Shown here: positions 13,473-22,880 of the stretch, piece by piece
How positions within the stretch are numbered: the first letter of the stretch is position 1
Layout of the letters: each line of letters opens with the position of its first letter
Notes under the pieces: generated by a model
The model's input: only the letters and a program-made list of their open reading frames with translations
Told to the model about the DNA's origin: nothing
Databases searched by the model: none
Program-made: the position numbers and the translations under genes
Source: Alteromonas sp. KUL42
Lineage (GTDB): Bacteria; Pseudomonadota; Gammaproteobacteria; Enterobacterales; Alteromonadaceae
Assembly: GCF_006538325.1 (NCBI RefSeq)
Contig: NZ_BJKK01000006.1
Location: forward strand, 169,208 to 233,207
Direction of reading: 5' to 3'
DNA: 64,000 nucleotides

Positions 13473-13501
13473 TTGACTTGTTAAGACGAAAACCGTTTAA
13501 T
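13473..13501 (+). promoter_or_regulatory. Sigma-70 promoter of tRNA-Phe
   Basis: TTGACT at 13473-13478 and TTTAAT at 13496-13501 are separated by 17 bp, a near-consensus -35/-10 pair, followed by a GC-rich discriminator (ACGCACCC) typical of stable RNA genes. The mature tRNA starts 51 bases after the -10 box. Flanking AAACGGTT / AACCGTTT (13467-13474 and 13491-13498) form an inverted repeat across the promoter. Confidence 0.75.
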
Positions 13502-13552
13502 ACGCACCCACAGCAGGACAGGTACTAAACACCTAGAACGCTAAACAGTTTC

Positions 13553-13628
13553 GCCTCGATAGCTCAGTTGGTAGAGCAGCGGATTGAAAATCCGCGTGTC
13601 CCTGGTTCGATCCCGGGTCGAGGCACCA
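13553..13628 (+). tRNA. tRNA-Phe (anticodon GAA)
   Basis: A complete 76-base tRNA with encoded CCA. The acceptor stem GCCTCGA pairs with TCGAGGC; the D arm, the anticodon loop TTGAAAA with anticodon GAA, and the T arm with GGTTCGATCCC are all canonical. It has its own promoter and an intrinsic terminator. Its 3' half recurs 9.3 kb downstream, marking it as the target of an insertion or duplication. Confidence 0.97.
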
Positions 13629-13663
13629 TCATTAAAGGCCTTGCAGAAATGCAGGGCTTTTTT
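13584..13663 (+). repeat. Left copy of 80-bp direct repeat (tRNA-Phe 3' half plus terminator)
   Basis: These 80 bases, from the anticodon loop of the intact tRNA-Phe to the end of its terminator, match 22881-22960 at 75 of 80 positions by direct comparison. This is the pattern expected for attachment-site duplication by an element integrating at a tRNA 3' end, or for a decayed tandem tRNA copy. The two copies bound a 9.2-kb stretch of accessory genes. Confidence 0.85.
13634..13663 (+). terminator. Terminator of tRNA-Phe
   Basis: AAAGGCCTTGCA GAAA TGCAGGGCTTTTTT forms a hairpin with one G-U pair and a T tract, starting 5 bases after the tRNA CCA end. Confidence 0.85.
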
Positions 13664-13710
13664 GATTCCGGTGGTAGAAAATACAGGCACACGCTAACGT
13701 GCCTCTGCGC

Positions 13711-13741
13711 GGCGCGTTACAATCCCGGGTCGAGGCACCAT
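13711..13741 (+). repeat. tRNA 3'-end remnant
   Basis: GGCGCGTTACAATCCCG is followed by GGTCGAGGCACCAT, the acceptor-end sequence of the upstream tRNA-Phe including CCA. No D arm or anticodon arm precedes it, so it is a fragment. The first 17 bases recur exactly at 23005-23021, again followed by a GGCACCAT end. Confidence 0.75.
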
Positions 13742-13985
13742 TATTCAATCGTCTCCACTTTCGAGACAAAGCTGTCTCCCTTATACATAACCAATCTCGC
13801 TATCGAAATTTATTATTGCAATAACAATGCATACACATACTTTTGTGTAAAAGCCTTTCCTATTAGTTTCGTCACAAAAGTTTCATCAAAAAGTCTGTCT
13901 ACTTTTTTCAGCTACTGACTCATTACATGTGTTAACCGTGCGCACCGGAACATCTATCTTTTACTTTGCACAACTAGGATCACAC

Positions 13986-16667
13986 ATGAAAAATCAATTT
14001 ACTAAAACCACACTCTCGTTGAGTGTATTGGCTGGGTTAACGGGTGTTACGCCCGTTATGGCACAGCAGTCATCAGTTGCCGAAGAAAACGTTGAAGTAA
14101 TTGAAGTCACTTCTTTTCGTAGCTCACTAATTAGAGCGAAAGATTTGAAAAAAGGTGCCATTATCTCCCGCGATACAATCTTGGCAGAAGATATCGCAGA
14201 CTTTCCAGACCTCAATTTGGCCGACTCGCTGCAGCGAGTGCCAGGGATTACTATTACCCGAGAAGGTGGCGAAGGCCGCCAAATTTCATTACGCGGCCTA
14301 GGCCCCGATTTTACGCGTGTTCAAGTAAACGGTATGGAAGCCATGGGCACGTCTTCATCACCCATGGATGCTCGTGGTGGTGTAAGTCGTACACGTGGTT
14401 TTGACTTTAATGTTTTCGCATCTGAGTTGTTTAATCGAATCGACATCAGCAAAACCTACTCAGCCGATCAGGAAGAGGGAGGCATTGGAGGAACGGTCGG
14501 GCTATTTACCGCAAAGCCATTCGATTATGACGAGTTCAAAAGTGCATTGTCGGTACGAGGTGGCTACAACACTAATAGCGAAGAAACTAACCCCCGCATT
14601 GCTGGGCTTATTTCGAATGTATGGAACAAATTTGGCGCTTTGGTTTCCGTAGCGTACAGTGAACGTGAAACTGCCGAGTATGGAACAAATACTACACGCT
14701 GGCGCCGAGAGGGTGGAAAAACTGCTGCGGATCCAGAAAATACTGATCTGCAAGCTGAGTTAGATTCAGGCGAACTTTGGTTTCCTCGTGGTCATCGCTT
14801 TTCTCGCTGGAACAATACTCAAGACCGCCTGGGTGTCACCGCCGCATTTCAATACAAACTGTCAGATTCTTTTTCACTTACTTTAGACATCATGCATGCA
14901 GAGTTAGAAAACAATACCGATGAACATCACTCTGCAGTGAAAGACAACAAGGTCGTTTCTGATCTTATATGGGAAGAAAACGACGGACAAAAAGAAGTTG
15001 TTTACGCCTTGTATGAGAATGCAACGTGGCGTAACGAGAACTCTCGTCGTTACAATGAGTCGGAATTTAACCAATATACGTTCAGTATAGACTGGACAAT
15101 CAACCCTGAGTTCTATGCCACTGCAGTTATTGGAACAAGTTCATCTGACTTTGATCAGCCTGAAGTTATAAAATCGAATATCCATGCCAAAGGTATCGTG
15201 GATATCGCTACAGACTTCAGACAAGATCGCTTTTACGGTATTAGCACTTCGCCTGACTTCGATACTACGCAACTCGATGGCTACGAGATGAAAGATATCT
15301 ACCTGCAGGAAAACTACATAACCAATGATTTTGATACAGCAAAAGTCGATTTTACCTACCTCGTTGGTGATACAGGAGAGCTCCAATTTGGAGTGAACTA
15401 TAAAAAATTCGAGAATTCTGCTTATCAATTAACCCAAAGCAATGCGCAAAATATCGCACCTGAAAATACCGGTGTCACCACACTAAATGATGCTTTGGTT
15501 GAAGTGTATAGTGAACATCCCAACACAAGCTGGCTTCAAGGTGATTTAGACGCATTGCTAAACTCTTATGGGCTTAATGGCTATAAAATTGATGACAGTG
15601 AGCTTACACGAAATGACAAATCGCCAGTAACAGAAGAAACGTTGGCGATGTACGTGCAATACGGCTGGGAGAAAGATTTTGCAGGTAAGCCGCTTCTAGT
15701 AAGTGCTGGGTTACGATATTTTGAAACAGATATTACGGCGGCCGGTAAATCATCGGGTGTTGCCATAGAGACCACCCGCTCGTACTCAGATGTTTTACCT
15801 ACTATCAACCTCGTTTATGAGTTGCAAGAAAACATGTTATGGCGCGCATCGGCAAGCAAAAATATAACCCGTCCTTCCTTGGGGTCGCTAAGCTATAACG
15901 CGTCAGTTTCGCAGACATCGGGGGATGCGATTACCAGCGTGACGATGGGAAATCCCATGTTGAAACCCTTTGAATCGATTAATTTAGATACTGCGTTTGA
16001 GTGGTATTTCGAAGACGTTGGTTATGCCGCAGCTGCGATTTTCTATAAAGATATCGATAATTTCATTGTCGATACTACCAGTGAAGTAGTGTATTCATCA
16101 CTAGGCCTACCGACAGAATTACTACCTGTAGATAAAACCGTAGACAGTATTTTTTATTTACAGCGTCCAGAGAATATGGACGCCTCGAAAATTAAAGGTG
16201 TTGAGTTAACTTTCTCTCGCGATTTAGATTTTCTACCTGCTCCATTTAATCATTTAGGTGTTATTGCAAACTATACCTATGCAGATGGTGATGCCCTGTA
16301 TCGCAATATTTATGGTGAAGCGGGCAATGATCAGGAAAAGCCCTTCACGGGACTATCAAAAAATAGTTATAACTTTACGCTGTACTACGAGCAAGAAGGC
16401 TGGGGCGCTCGAGTGTCAGCAGCATACCGTAGTGCATATCTTACTGGCGCGTCTTCCAGTGGCGATCAGGATGAATCAGGTTATCATGGAACAACATTCA
16501 TCGATTTCTCTTCATTCTACCAGCTAACCGACACTATTAAACTGAGCTTTGAAGGCATTAACCTTACCGATGAGCGTCAGGAGCTATATAGCGACTCTCA
16601 CGATCGTGCATACAATACCACGACCAGTGGACGTACTTATATGCTTGGTGCAACCATGCAGTTTTAA
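13986..16667 (+). CDS. TonB-dependent outer-membrane receptor (TIGR01782-like)
   Basis: An outer-membrane receptor of 893 residues that imports a ligand using TonB energy. I use the ATG at 13986 because it follows AGGAT and begins a clean signal peptide (MKNQFTKTT to VMAQQ). The frame upstream could extend to 13929. The plug domain contains DFPDLNLADSLQRVPG and ITREGGEGRQISLRG, typical of the large proteobacterial receptor family that often imports carbohydrates or other organics. The barrel ends with aromatic-rich YMLGATMQF. It lacks an STN domain. Strongly similar along its whole length to the receptor at 19704 but not identical, so an old duplication. A terminator separates it from the PHP gene. 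Confidence 0.9.
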   Translation: MKNQFTKTTLSLSVLAGLTGVTPVMAQQSSVAEENVEVIEVTSFRSSLIRAKDLKKGAIISRDTILAEDIADFPDLNLADSLQRVPGITITREGGEGRQISLRGLGPDFTRVQVNGMEAMGTSSSPMDARGGVSRTRGFDFNVFASELFNRIDISKTYSADQEEGGIGGTVGLFTAKPFDYDEFKSALSVRGGYNTNSEETNPRIAGLISNVWNKFGALVSVAYSERETAEYGTNTTRWRREGGKTAADPENTDLQAELDSGELWFPRGHRFSRWNNTQDRLGVTAAFQYKLSDSFSLTLDIMHAELENNTDEHHSAVKDNKVVSDLIWEENDGQKEVVYALYENATWRNENSRRYNESEFNQYTFSIDWTINPEFYATAVIGTSSSDFDQPEVIKSNIHAKGIVDIATDFRQDRFYGISTSPDFDTTQLDGYEMKDIYLQENYITNDFDTAKVDFTYLVGDTGELQFGVNYKKFENSAYQLTQSNAQNIAPENTGVTTLNDALVEVYSEHPNTSWLQGDLDALLNSYGLNGYKIDDSELTRNDKSPVTEETLAMYVQYGWEKDFAGKPLLVSAGLRYFETDITAAGKSSGVAIETTRSYSDVLPTINLVYELQENMLWRASASKNITRPSLGSLSYNASVSQTSGDAITSVTMGNPMLKPFESINLDTAFEWYFEDVGYAAAAIFYKDIDNFIVDTTSEVVYSSLGLPTELLPVDKTVDSIFYLQRPENMDASKIKGVELTFSRDLDFLPAPFNHLGVIANYTYADGDALYRNIYGEAGNDQEKPFTGLSKNSYNFTLYYEQEGWGARVSAAYRSAYLTGASSSGDQDESGYHGTTFIDFSSFYQLTDTIKLSFEGINLTDERQELYSDSHDRAYNTTTSGRTYMLGATMQF

Positions 16668-16673
16668 ACTGAC

Positions 16674-16703
16674 AGCATACCAGGCTTGCCTGGTATGCTT
16701 TTT
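16674..16703 (+). terminator. Terminator after the first receptor gene
   Basis: A perfect 11-bp stem AGCATACCAGG / CCTGGTATGCT with a 4-nt loop is followed by TTTT. It begins 7 bases after the receptor stop codon, so the PHP gene downstream is either read through or has its own promoter. Confidence 0.85.
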
Positions 16704-16724
16704 CAAACGGAAGTTTAAACGGCA

Positions 16725-18233
16725 ATGAAGAAAACTCTAATGACAACGCTCGCAAGCGGGTTACTTGTCTTGTCAGCGTGTGTATCGGTAAACCACCAAC
16801 ACAATGAAAGCCTTGTTTTTGTGCCTGAAGATGGAAAAGCTTGGCTAGCCGGTGACCACCATATTCATGGTAAATATAGCGCACGATGGAACTGGAAGAC
16901 TCAACCCCCTTCACCGCTCTTGTTTGGTGACGCCCATTATTTCACTGCATTGAACGCTAAAATGGCAGCATTTCATCAATTAGATTGGATGGTAACAACC
17001 GACCATGGCGGTCCAAACCACAGTACAGTAAACCGAAATTCAGCGTACCCGGAACTGGTTGCCTCCAGAGCCGCCATTCCAGAAATTATGCAGTTTTATG
17101 GGATGGAGTTCGACACACCAGGCGCGCGACACAGTACGCTGATTATTCCAAAAAGCGAGAAAGAAGCCGACCAACTTTTTGAGTTGGAAAGTCAGTACAA
17201 CCGTAGAGAAATTTACCCAGACGAATCTCCACGAGATACGCAGGCTTTTATGCTTACCGCGTTAGCAGCTATGCAGAATATGTCACCACGACCGGTGTTG
17301 TTAGTGAATCACCCCGCCCGAAAGGCTACTGATTTGAATGTGTACCAAAAGGTTACACCGCAGAAAATGCGGGAGTGGCAGGATGCTGCGCCAGATGTGG
17401 TCACCGGTATGACCGCGATTCCCGGGCATCAAGCTGCATCAATAAACCCAGATGGTACGAATGATCCAAGAGCGCCTCGCGCAGAGTATTTTGGCTATCC
17501 AACCCATGGTGGCACTGACCAAATGTCAGCCGTTGTTGGAGGGGTTTGGGATAAATTATTGGCTGAAGGCAGAAAGTGGACGGTTACCGCTGTCTCTGAT
17601 AGCCATGCGCATTATACCGAAGGCCGAACAGATTTTTGGCCAGGAGAATACGCAAAAACGTATGTACGAGCGTCACGAGACTACGACAGCGTACTAGATG
17701 GTCTGCGCGAAGGAAATGTATTTATTGTTACCGGTGATTTGATTGACGAGCTGTATGTGAGTGTTCAGCATGGAGCTAAGCGCGTTGACATTGGTGATAC
17801 GTTAGATTTAGATGTTAACAATAAAGCGCCTGTAACTGTTACTGTCGCGTTTCACGATCCGCAAGGTGCTAACTTCAATCGTCAGTATCCGGCGGTAGAG
17901 CGATTAGATATCATCTATGGAGACGTGCTTGGCGAATACCCCCAAACAGAAAAAGCGCCTGTGAAGGTGAGCCACCGTTTTTATCAGCAAGATTGGAAAA
18001 GACAGGGAGCGTATAATGTTGTGCAATTTACTTTGCCCGCACCTAACAACGATGCCTACATAAGAGTACGCGGGACCAACTTAAAAGAAGAATTGGAGCC
18101 AGAGGTTGATCCCAAAGGCGAGAATCCGTGGGATGATCTCTGGTTTTATAGCAATCCCGTATATTTACATCACCCCAATCCTCACACTTCTCGACACTGC
18201 AATGAATCTGTCACAGGTGAATGCGATGATTAG
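16725..18233 (+). CDS. PHP-domain (CehA/McbA-like) metallohydrolase, lipoprotein
   Basis: A 502-residue exported protein. The N-terminus is a lipoprotein signal with lipobox LSAC (Cys about residue 19), so it is probably anchored to a membrane facing the periplasm. The rest resembles the PHP superfamily of metal-dependent phosphoesterases: His46-x-His48 in GDHHIHGKYS, VTTDHGG, NHPARKA, and SDSHAHY supply the usual metal ligands. A C-terminal about 150 residues look like a beta domain. Substrate unknown; a phosphoester or ester brought in by the adjacent receptors is a reasonable guess. Its stop overlaps the start of the sigma-factor gene by 8 bases, coupling it to the signalling genes. Confidence 0.8.
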   Translation: MKKTLMTTLASGLLVLSACVSVNHQHNESLVFVPEDGKAWLAGDHHIHGKYSARWNWKTQPPSPLLFGDAHYFTALNAKMAAFHQLDWMVTTDHGGPNHSTVNRNSAYPELVASRAAIPEIMQFYGMEFDTPGARHSTLIIPKSEKEADQLFELESQYNRREIYPDESPRDTQAFMLTALAAMQNMSPRPVLLVNHPARKATDLNVYQKVTPQKMREWQDAAPDVVTGMTAIPGHQAASINPDGTNDPRAPRAEYFGYPTHGGTDQMSAVVGGVWDKLLAEGRKWTVTAVSDSHAHYTEGRTDFWPGEYAKTYVRASRDYDSVLDGLREGNVFIVTGDLIDELYVSVQHGAKRVDIGDTLDLDVNNKAPVTVTVAFHDPQGANFNRQYPAVERLDIIYGDVLGEYPQTEKAPVKVSHRFYQQDWKRQGAYNVVQFTLPAPNNDAYIRVRGTNLKEELEPEVDPKGENPWDDLWFYSNPVYLHHPNPHTSRHCNESVTGECDD

Positions 18234-18756
18234 TGACCATTATAATAATACAGCAATATCGTCGTTAGACATGCCAGAAGAAACCTCCAGCGCTTCACTT
18301 CAAACGCTGATAAATTCAAAAGTTCTCAAGCAATACTTGCACAGGCACTCCGTTAACAGTGAAGAGGCGGCTGATCTTTATCAAGAGTCAATCGTTCGCG
18401 TTTTAGAACAATCTAAAGCAACCGTTATTGATAACCCTCTTGCATATGCGTTTCGCGTAGCGAGAAATCTGCTTTCGAAACGCCAGCTTCTAGACACTGA
18501 CAATGCTGATGAACAACAATGCTACCGACAAAATCCAGAGCTGCACCTTGAAACACAACAACGCATCGAGCTCATTGCTCAAGTGATGAATGCCATGCCA
18601 GTTCAACGTCGGCGTGTTTTCGAAATGCGTCGTATCGAAGGTCAAAGCCGTCAAGCCATAGCGTCTAGCTTGAATATTTCGGCAGAAGCAGTAACAAAGC
18701 ATATTTCGCGCGCAATGGCAGATATTCAACTGCATCTGGATAAAGCAGGTAGATAA
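18226..18756 (+). CDS. FecI-type ECF sigma factor
   Basis: A 176-residue sigma factor with region 2 (DLYQESIVRVLEQSKATVIDNPLAYAFRVARNLL) and region 4 helix-turn-helix (RIEGQSRQAIASSLNISAEAVTKHISRA), the pattern of iron-citrate-type ECF sigmas. I chose the ATG at 18226 because AGGTGA lies 6 bases upstream and the resulting protein has normal length; the frame is open further upstream inside the PHP gene. Followed with a one-base overlap by its FecR-like anti-sigma. It presumably transcribes one or both receptor genes when the cell-surface signal arrives. Confidence 0.87.
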   Translation: MISDHYNNTAISSLDMPEETSSASLQTLINSKVLKQYLHRHSVNSEEAADLYQESIVRVLEQSKATVIDNPLAYAFRVARNLLSKRQLLDTDNADEQQCYRQNPELHLETQQRIELIAQVMNAMPVQRRRVFEMRRIEGQSRQAIASSLNISAEAVTKHISRAMADIQLHLDKAGR

Positions 18757-19697
18757 TGACAAGCCAACAAGAAAAGACATACCTAGAGGCAGGTGAGTGG
18801 ATTGACCGGCTCGCAGACGGAGATTTAGATGCGTTAAATAAACGTCGTTTTATCCGTTGGTTAGAAGAAAGTGAGCAACACCAAGAAGCGTTAGAAAAAA
18901 TGATAGCAACTTGGGAAGAACCAGCAATTCATGCTGCTTATTTAAAGGCTCAAAAGTCGTCGCGAACCGCAAGCCGAAAGCGTTCACATGTGACATGGGG
19001 AAGTGCTATTGCCGCGTCGTTACTTGTGATTGCGTTAATATTTTCACACTATCACGTTACAACACCCTCTACCTCTCCACAGCTAATTACTTCCGCGCAC
19101 CAGGCATTAAGTGATGGTAGTGAAGTGCAATTACAGCCCAAAAGTGAACTAGTTGTTCTATTTTCTGACGCTAGCCGCAACTTGAACTTGAAAAAAGGAC
19201 AAGTGTATTTTGATGTGGCGAAAGACCGAACTCGCCCGTTTGCAGTGAAGGCCGGGCTGACTTCAGTGACGGCTGTTGGCACGGCGTTCAACATCGATAG
19301 GCATGGACAGCGTATTGATGTGGTAGTACACGAGGGCATTGTAGAAATTCGAGGTACGGTCGATAGTGCGCCTTTACTACTTAAGGCCGGCGAGAAAATA
19401 ACGATTAATAGGGGAATTGTAGAGCCGGTGCAGCGTGTTGATTTGTCACAAGTGGTAGATTGGCGCACCGGATGGATAGAAGTAGATGATGAGTCCCTTA
19501 CTTATTTGTTGGAACGATTGAACCGTTATTCTGATAAGCCTATTTTGTTGATAGATAGCACTATTGGTAAACACAGGGTGGCTGGTCGGTTTAAACTAGA
19601 GGACACTGCGCAAACGTTAGCGATACTTAGTTCCCTCTATCAATTGGATGTTGCTGATACTCGTTCAGGTTTCGAAATACGTCAACAAGTTAACTAA
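18756..19697 (+). CDS. FecR-family anti-sigma / signal transducer
   Basis: A 313-residue single-pass inner-membrane protein. The cytosolic N-terminal part has the FecR start motif (EAGEWIDRLADGDLDALNKRRFIRWLEES), a membrane helix lies at about residues 80-98, and the periplasmic part has the FecR core (LKKGQVYFDVAKDRTRPFAVKAG, VTAVGTAFNI) and a C-terminal STN-like end (LERLNRYSDKPILL). It holds the ECF sigma until the STN domain of the receptor signals across the periplasm. It overlaps the sigma gene by one base and precedes the STN-bearing receptor by 6 bases. Confidence 0.9.
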   Translation: MTSQQEKTYLEAGEWIDRLADGDLDALNKRRFIRWLEESEQHQEALEKMIATWEEPAIHAAYLKAQKSSRTASRKRSHVTWGSAIAASLLVIALIFSHYHVTTPSTSPQLITSAHQALSDGSEVQLQPKSELVVLFSDASRNLNLKKGQVYFDVAKDRTRPFAVKAGLTSVTAVGTAFNIDRHGQRIDVVVHEGIVEIRGTVDSAPLLLKAGEKITINRGIVEPVQRVDLSQVVDWRTGWIEVDDESLTYLLERLNRYSDKPILLIDSTIGKHRVAGRFKLEDTAQTLAILSSLYQLDVADTRSGFEIRQQVN

Positions 19698-19703
19698 ATT
19701 GGT

Positions 19704-22661
19704 ATGATAAATCGAAGCAGCAAAAAGTCAGTGGTCATTGCTAATCACTTTTTTTGGTTGATAGCGGTCGGTTTATCGCCTACTTGTATTGCTGCCCAAG
19801 AAGCGTCACCAGACGAAGCTATCAATACTATTCCCTTATCACGGCTTATTACTGAATTTAGCCGTAAAGCCGGCGAAACCATTGCCTTTGACCCCACCTT
19901 ACTTAAGGGGTTAACTACTACGCTTGAACAATGGCGCACGACTAACGCCAGTGATTTATCTTCACTACTGCAACCGTTTTCACTTTGTTTAGCGCCTGTT
20001 CAAAATGGCTGGGTTATTCACCGGTGCGACACACAACAAAACGAAAACACTAGCAAAACAACCCAAACAGAAAGCAACGCTACCACTCGTACTCATCCTA
20101 CTGTTGAAATAGAAGTTACAGGATTTCGCCAATCTCTTATTCGTGCCAGAGAGATTAAGCGTCTTGCCATGGTCACTCAAGAATCAATTTTGTCAGAAGA
20201 CATTACCGATTTCCCTGATTTGAATTTGGCTGATTCATTACAACGTATACCAGGCATTACGATTACCCGTGAAGGAGGCGAAGGGCGACAGATTTCACTT
20301 CGGGGATTAGGTCCTGACTTTACCCGCGTAAAGATAAATGGTATGGAAGCCATGGCAATGACGTCATCGGCAATGGACGCCAGAGGAAGTGTGAGTCGCA
20401 CCCGAGCCTTCGACTTCACTCTGTTTGCATCAGAGATTTTTAACCGCATTGATGTAAGTAAATCGTATTCGGTTGAACAAGATGAAGGCGGTATTGGTGG
20501 CACAGTTATGTTGTATACGCCAAAACCCTTCGATTTTGTGGGTGATATAAATACCTTTACCGTCAAACAAAGTTATAACGAAAACAGCAAACAGCTGGAC
20601 CCAAGTATGATTGGGTTGTTCAGCCGACGAAATGACAAACTAGGAGGTCTTGTTTCTGCCGTATACAGTCAGCGACACACTACTGAGTTTGGAACTAATA
20701 CTACGCGGTGGCGACAGGAGAAAAAGCGTTACAGCGGAGAAGAAGATAGTGTGTTGCAGCACGAATTAGCACAAGGCGTATTCTGGTTTCCCAGAGGTCA
20801 TCGATATTCTCTTTGGAACAATAATCAACGTCGATTAGGGGTAACAGCCTCACTGCAATACGCGCCAAACGATAAGTGGCAAATTGCGTTTAATGGTATT
20901 GCCAGCCGTTTACAAAATAGTCTTGATGAGCATCATATTGCCGTGAAAGATAATGACAATGTAACGCTACTCGCATGGGAACAAAATAAAAACGACAAAG
21001 AGATATTGTTTGCGAAATATACGGAAGCTACATGGCGTATAGAAACTCGGGAAGATGAAAACACGTCAACATTTTATCAATTAAATATGGAAAGTCAGTG
21101 GTGCCCCACTTCTGCACTAAGCTTTTACGTTAGCCTTGGCACCAGTGCCAGTAATTACTTGCAGCCTAAAGTGAACAAAGTGAACATTCGTAAAACAGGA
21201 GTGGATATTGTTACCGACTTTCGTGAAGACCGTTTTTATGGAGAGAGCTATTCTACCAATATGGATTCGGCATCCCTAACCGGATTGACAGTGAAAGATC
21301 TCTACTTTCAAGAAAACGAAATGCATACTTCGTTTGATAATGCGAAGGCATCCCTTCGCTATTTACTTAGTAACGGTGATTCTGTGTCGGTGGGAGCACA
21401 TTATAAGTCCTTCGAGAACACAGGTATGGATCGCGCTAGAAGTATATACCCTACTCTTGATAACAACGCGCTGTCTAAAGTGCACTTATCTCTGTTCAGT
21501 CAGCACCCAGATAAAACATGGATACAAGGCAACCTTAACGCTATTCAAACGCATTTTGGTTTGGCGAATCTGCAGCTTGCGGCCGAGGACACTATAGAAA
21601 GTTCCAACTTTAAAATAAAAGAAAACACATACGCGCTATACGCGATGTACGATAGCGTAGGACATGGGCTGGGTAAGCCACTTTATACGCAAGGGGGCAT
21701 TCGGTATTTCAATACGCAGTTTACGTCTTCAGGTATTCAAAAGGGATTGCCGTCCACCGTCACCAAAACTTATGACGACGTACTTTTTAGCCTAAATACC
21801 GTACTTGAACTCAATTCCAACTGGTTATGGCGTGCCAGCGTAGATGAGAATATCACGCGGCCGTCTATTCAAGATTTGGCTATTACCGCTGAAGTGTCGC
21901 AAGCATCCCGGAATGAAGGCGACATTGGACAGGTGTTTTTAGGCAACCCTTATTTAAAGCCCTTGAAGTCATTGAATGTAGAAACCGGCGTTGAGTGGTA
22001 TTTCGAAGATGGTGGTATTTTGGCTCTTTCTAGCTTCTTCAAGCGGATTAATAATTTCGTGGTGGAAGATGCAGAAGCTATACCGTTTCGCGAACTGGGG
22101 CTTTCCGCCAGCTTGCTTCAAGATGGGGATAGTGTAGATGATATTTTTTATGTCAGTACACCGCAGAATACCGATACAACCACCTTTAAAGGTTTTGAAA
22201 TTACTTATTCCCGTGATTTAGCATTTCTTCCTTCCCCTTTCGATTTTCTTGGGGTTAATACCAACTTCACTTACGCAGAGGGAAAAACTCTTTATCGAGA
22301 TGTACAAGGAACGGGGGAGAATCAGGTTAAAACGTTCGCGGGGCTATCTAAATGTAGTTATAACTTTACGTTGTATTACGAGCAGCCGCAATGGTCGGCC
22401 CGTGTTTCTGCTGTCTACCGCAGCCCTTATTTATTGTCTGCCCAGCCAGGAAATACTGACCAAGACGAATCAGGCTATCATGCAACTACTTACATTGATG
22501 CATCAGCGAGTATGCAGCTCAGTCAATCATTAAGGGTGACAATAGAAGGTCTAAATTTAACTGATGTTAGAGAGGAACTATACAGCGATTCAAACGACCG
22601 AGCTTATAATACTACATTGAGTGGGCGTACTTTTTTAATAGGGTTTTCATTAGAGATTTAA
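19704..22661 (+). CDS. TonB-dependent receptor with STN signalling domain
   Basis: A 985-residue receptor. After a signal sequence it has an STN (secretin/TonB short N-terminal) domain at about residues 45-105 (NTIPLSRLITEFSRKAGETIAFDP), then a linker, plug and 22-strand barrel. STN receptors contact FecR to report ligand binding. The plug and barrel are close paralogs of the receptor at 13986 (shared SLQR[VI]PGITITREGGEG). The start at 19704 has a weak ribosome site and gives an unusually basic N-terminus (MINRSSKKS). Same unit as the sigma and FecR genes. The ligand is unknown. Confidence 0.9.
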   Translation: MINRSSKKSVVIANHFFWLIAVGLSPTCIAAQEASPDEAINTIPLSRLITEFSRKAGETIAFDPTLLKGLTTTLEQWRTTNASDLSSLLQPFSLCLAPVQNGWVIHRCDTQQNENTSKTTQTESNATTRTHPTVEIEVTGFRQSLIRAREIKRLAMVTQESILSEDITDFPDLNLADSLQRIPGITITREGGEGRQISLRGLGPDFTRVKINGMEAMAMTSSAMDARGSVSRTRAFDFTLFASEIFNRIDVSKSYSVEQDEGGIGGTVMLYTPKPFDFVGDINTFTVKQSYNENSKQLDPSMIGLFSRRNDKLGGLVSAVYSQRHTTEFGTNTTRWRQEKKRYSGEEDSVLQHELAQGVFWFPRGHRYSLWNNNQRRLGVTASLQYAPNDKWQIAFNGIASRLQNSLDEHHIAVKDNDNVTLLAWEQNKNDKEILFAKYTEATWRIETREDENTSTFYQLNMESQWCPTSALSFYVSLGTSASNYLQPKVNKVNIRKTGVDIVTDFREDRFYGESYSTNMDSASLTGLTVKDLYFQENEMHTSFDNAKASLRYLLSNGDSVSVGAHYKSFENTGMDRARSIYPTLDNNALSKVHLSLFSQHPDKTWIQGNLNAIQTHFGLANLQLAAEDTIESSNFKIKENTYALYAMYDSVGHGLGKPLYTQGGIRYFNTQFTSSGIQKGLPSTVTKTYDDVLFSLNTVLELNSNWLWRASVDENITRPSIQDLAITAEVSQASRNEGDIGQVFLGNPYLKPLKSLNVETGVEWYFEDGGILALSSFFKRINNFVVEDAEAIPFRELGLSASLLQDGDSVDDIFYVSTPQNTDTTTFKGFEITYSRDLAFLPSPFDFLGVNTNFTYAEGKTLYRDVQGTGENQVKTFAGLSKCSYNFTLYYEQPQWSARVSAVYRSPYLLSAQPGNTDQDESGYHATTYIDASASMQLSQSLRVTIEGLNLTDVREELYSDSNDRAYNTTLSGRTFLIGFSLEI

Positions 22662-22694
22662 CCACGAAATAAAGTAAGTAAAGATACATAAATA

Positions 22695-22814
22695 TTAATT
22701 AAAGTGCAGAGTTCTGCATTTGGAAGCCGGTACACGTTGCAGTGGTTCAAAACGCCCAGCATCAAAGTTGCGAATAGATTTTTGGTTTACTTTGCCATGC
22801 TGGTCGTAGGTCAT
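22695..22814 (-). pseudogene. Possible C-terminal gene fragment
   Basis: A 39-codon minus-strand frame beginning MTYDQHGKVNQKSIRNFD and ending with a stop at 22695. It has no ribosome site, an in-frame stop just upstream, and reads like the tail of a longer protein rather than a complete one. I do not recognise the family. It lies between the second receptor and the right tRNA repeat, where debris from an insertion would be expected. The rest of 22662-22880 shows nothing I can interpret. Confidence 0.35.
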
Positions 22815-22880
22815 GAAACGCTAGCTTATGCAAAAAAATAAAAAACTAATTAAAACAATCAATTAAACTCTTGGATTACA

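Noticed and set aside
13813..13824. TTATTGCAATAA palindrome before the first receptor gene
   Set aside because: A short AT-rich palindrome without a second copy in the cluster; may be an operator but cannot be supported.
13568..13918. 116-residue open frame downstream of yggX
   Set aside because: It starts inside the tRNA-Phe gene and runs through its terminator and the remnant repeat; it is not protein coding.
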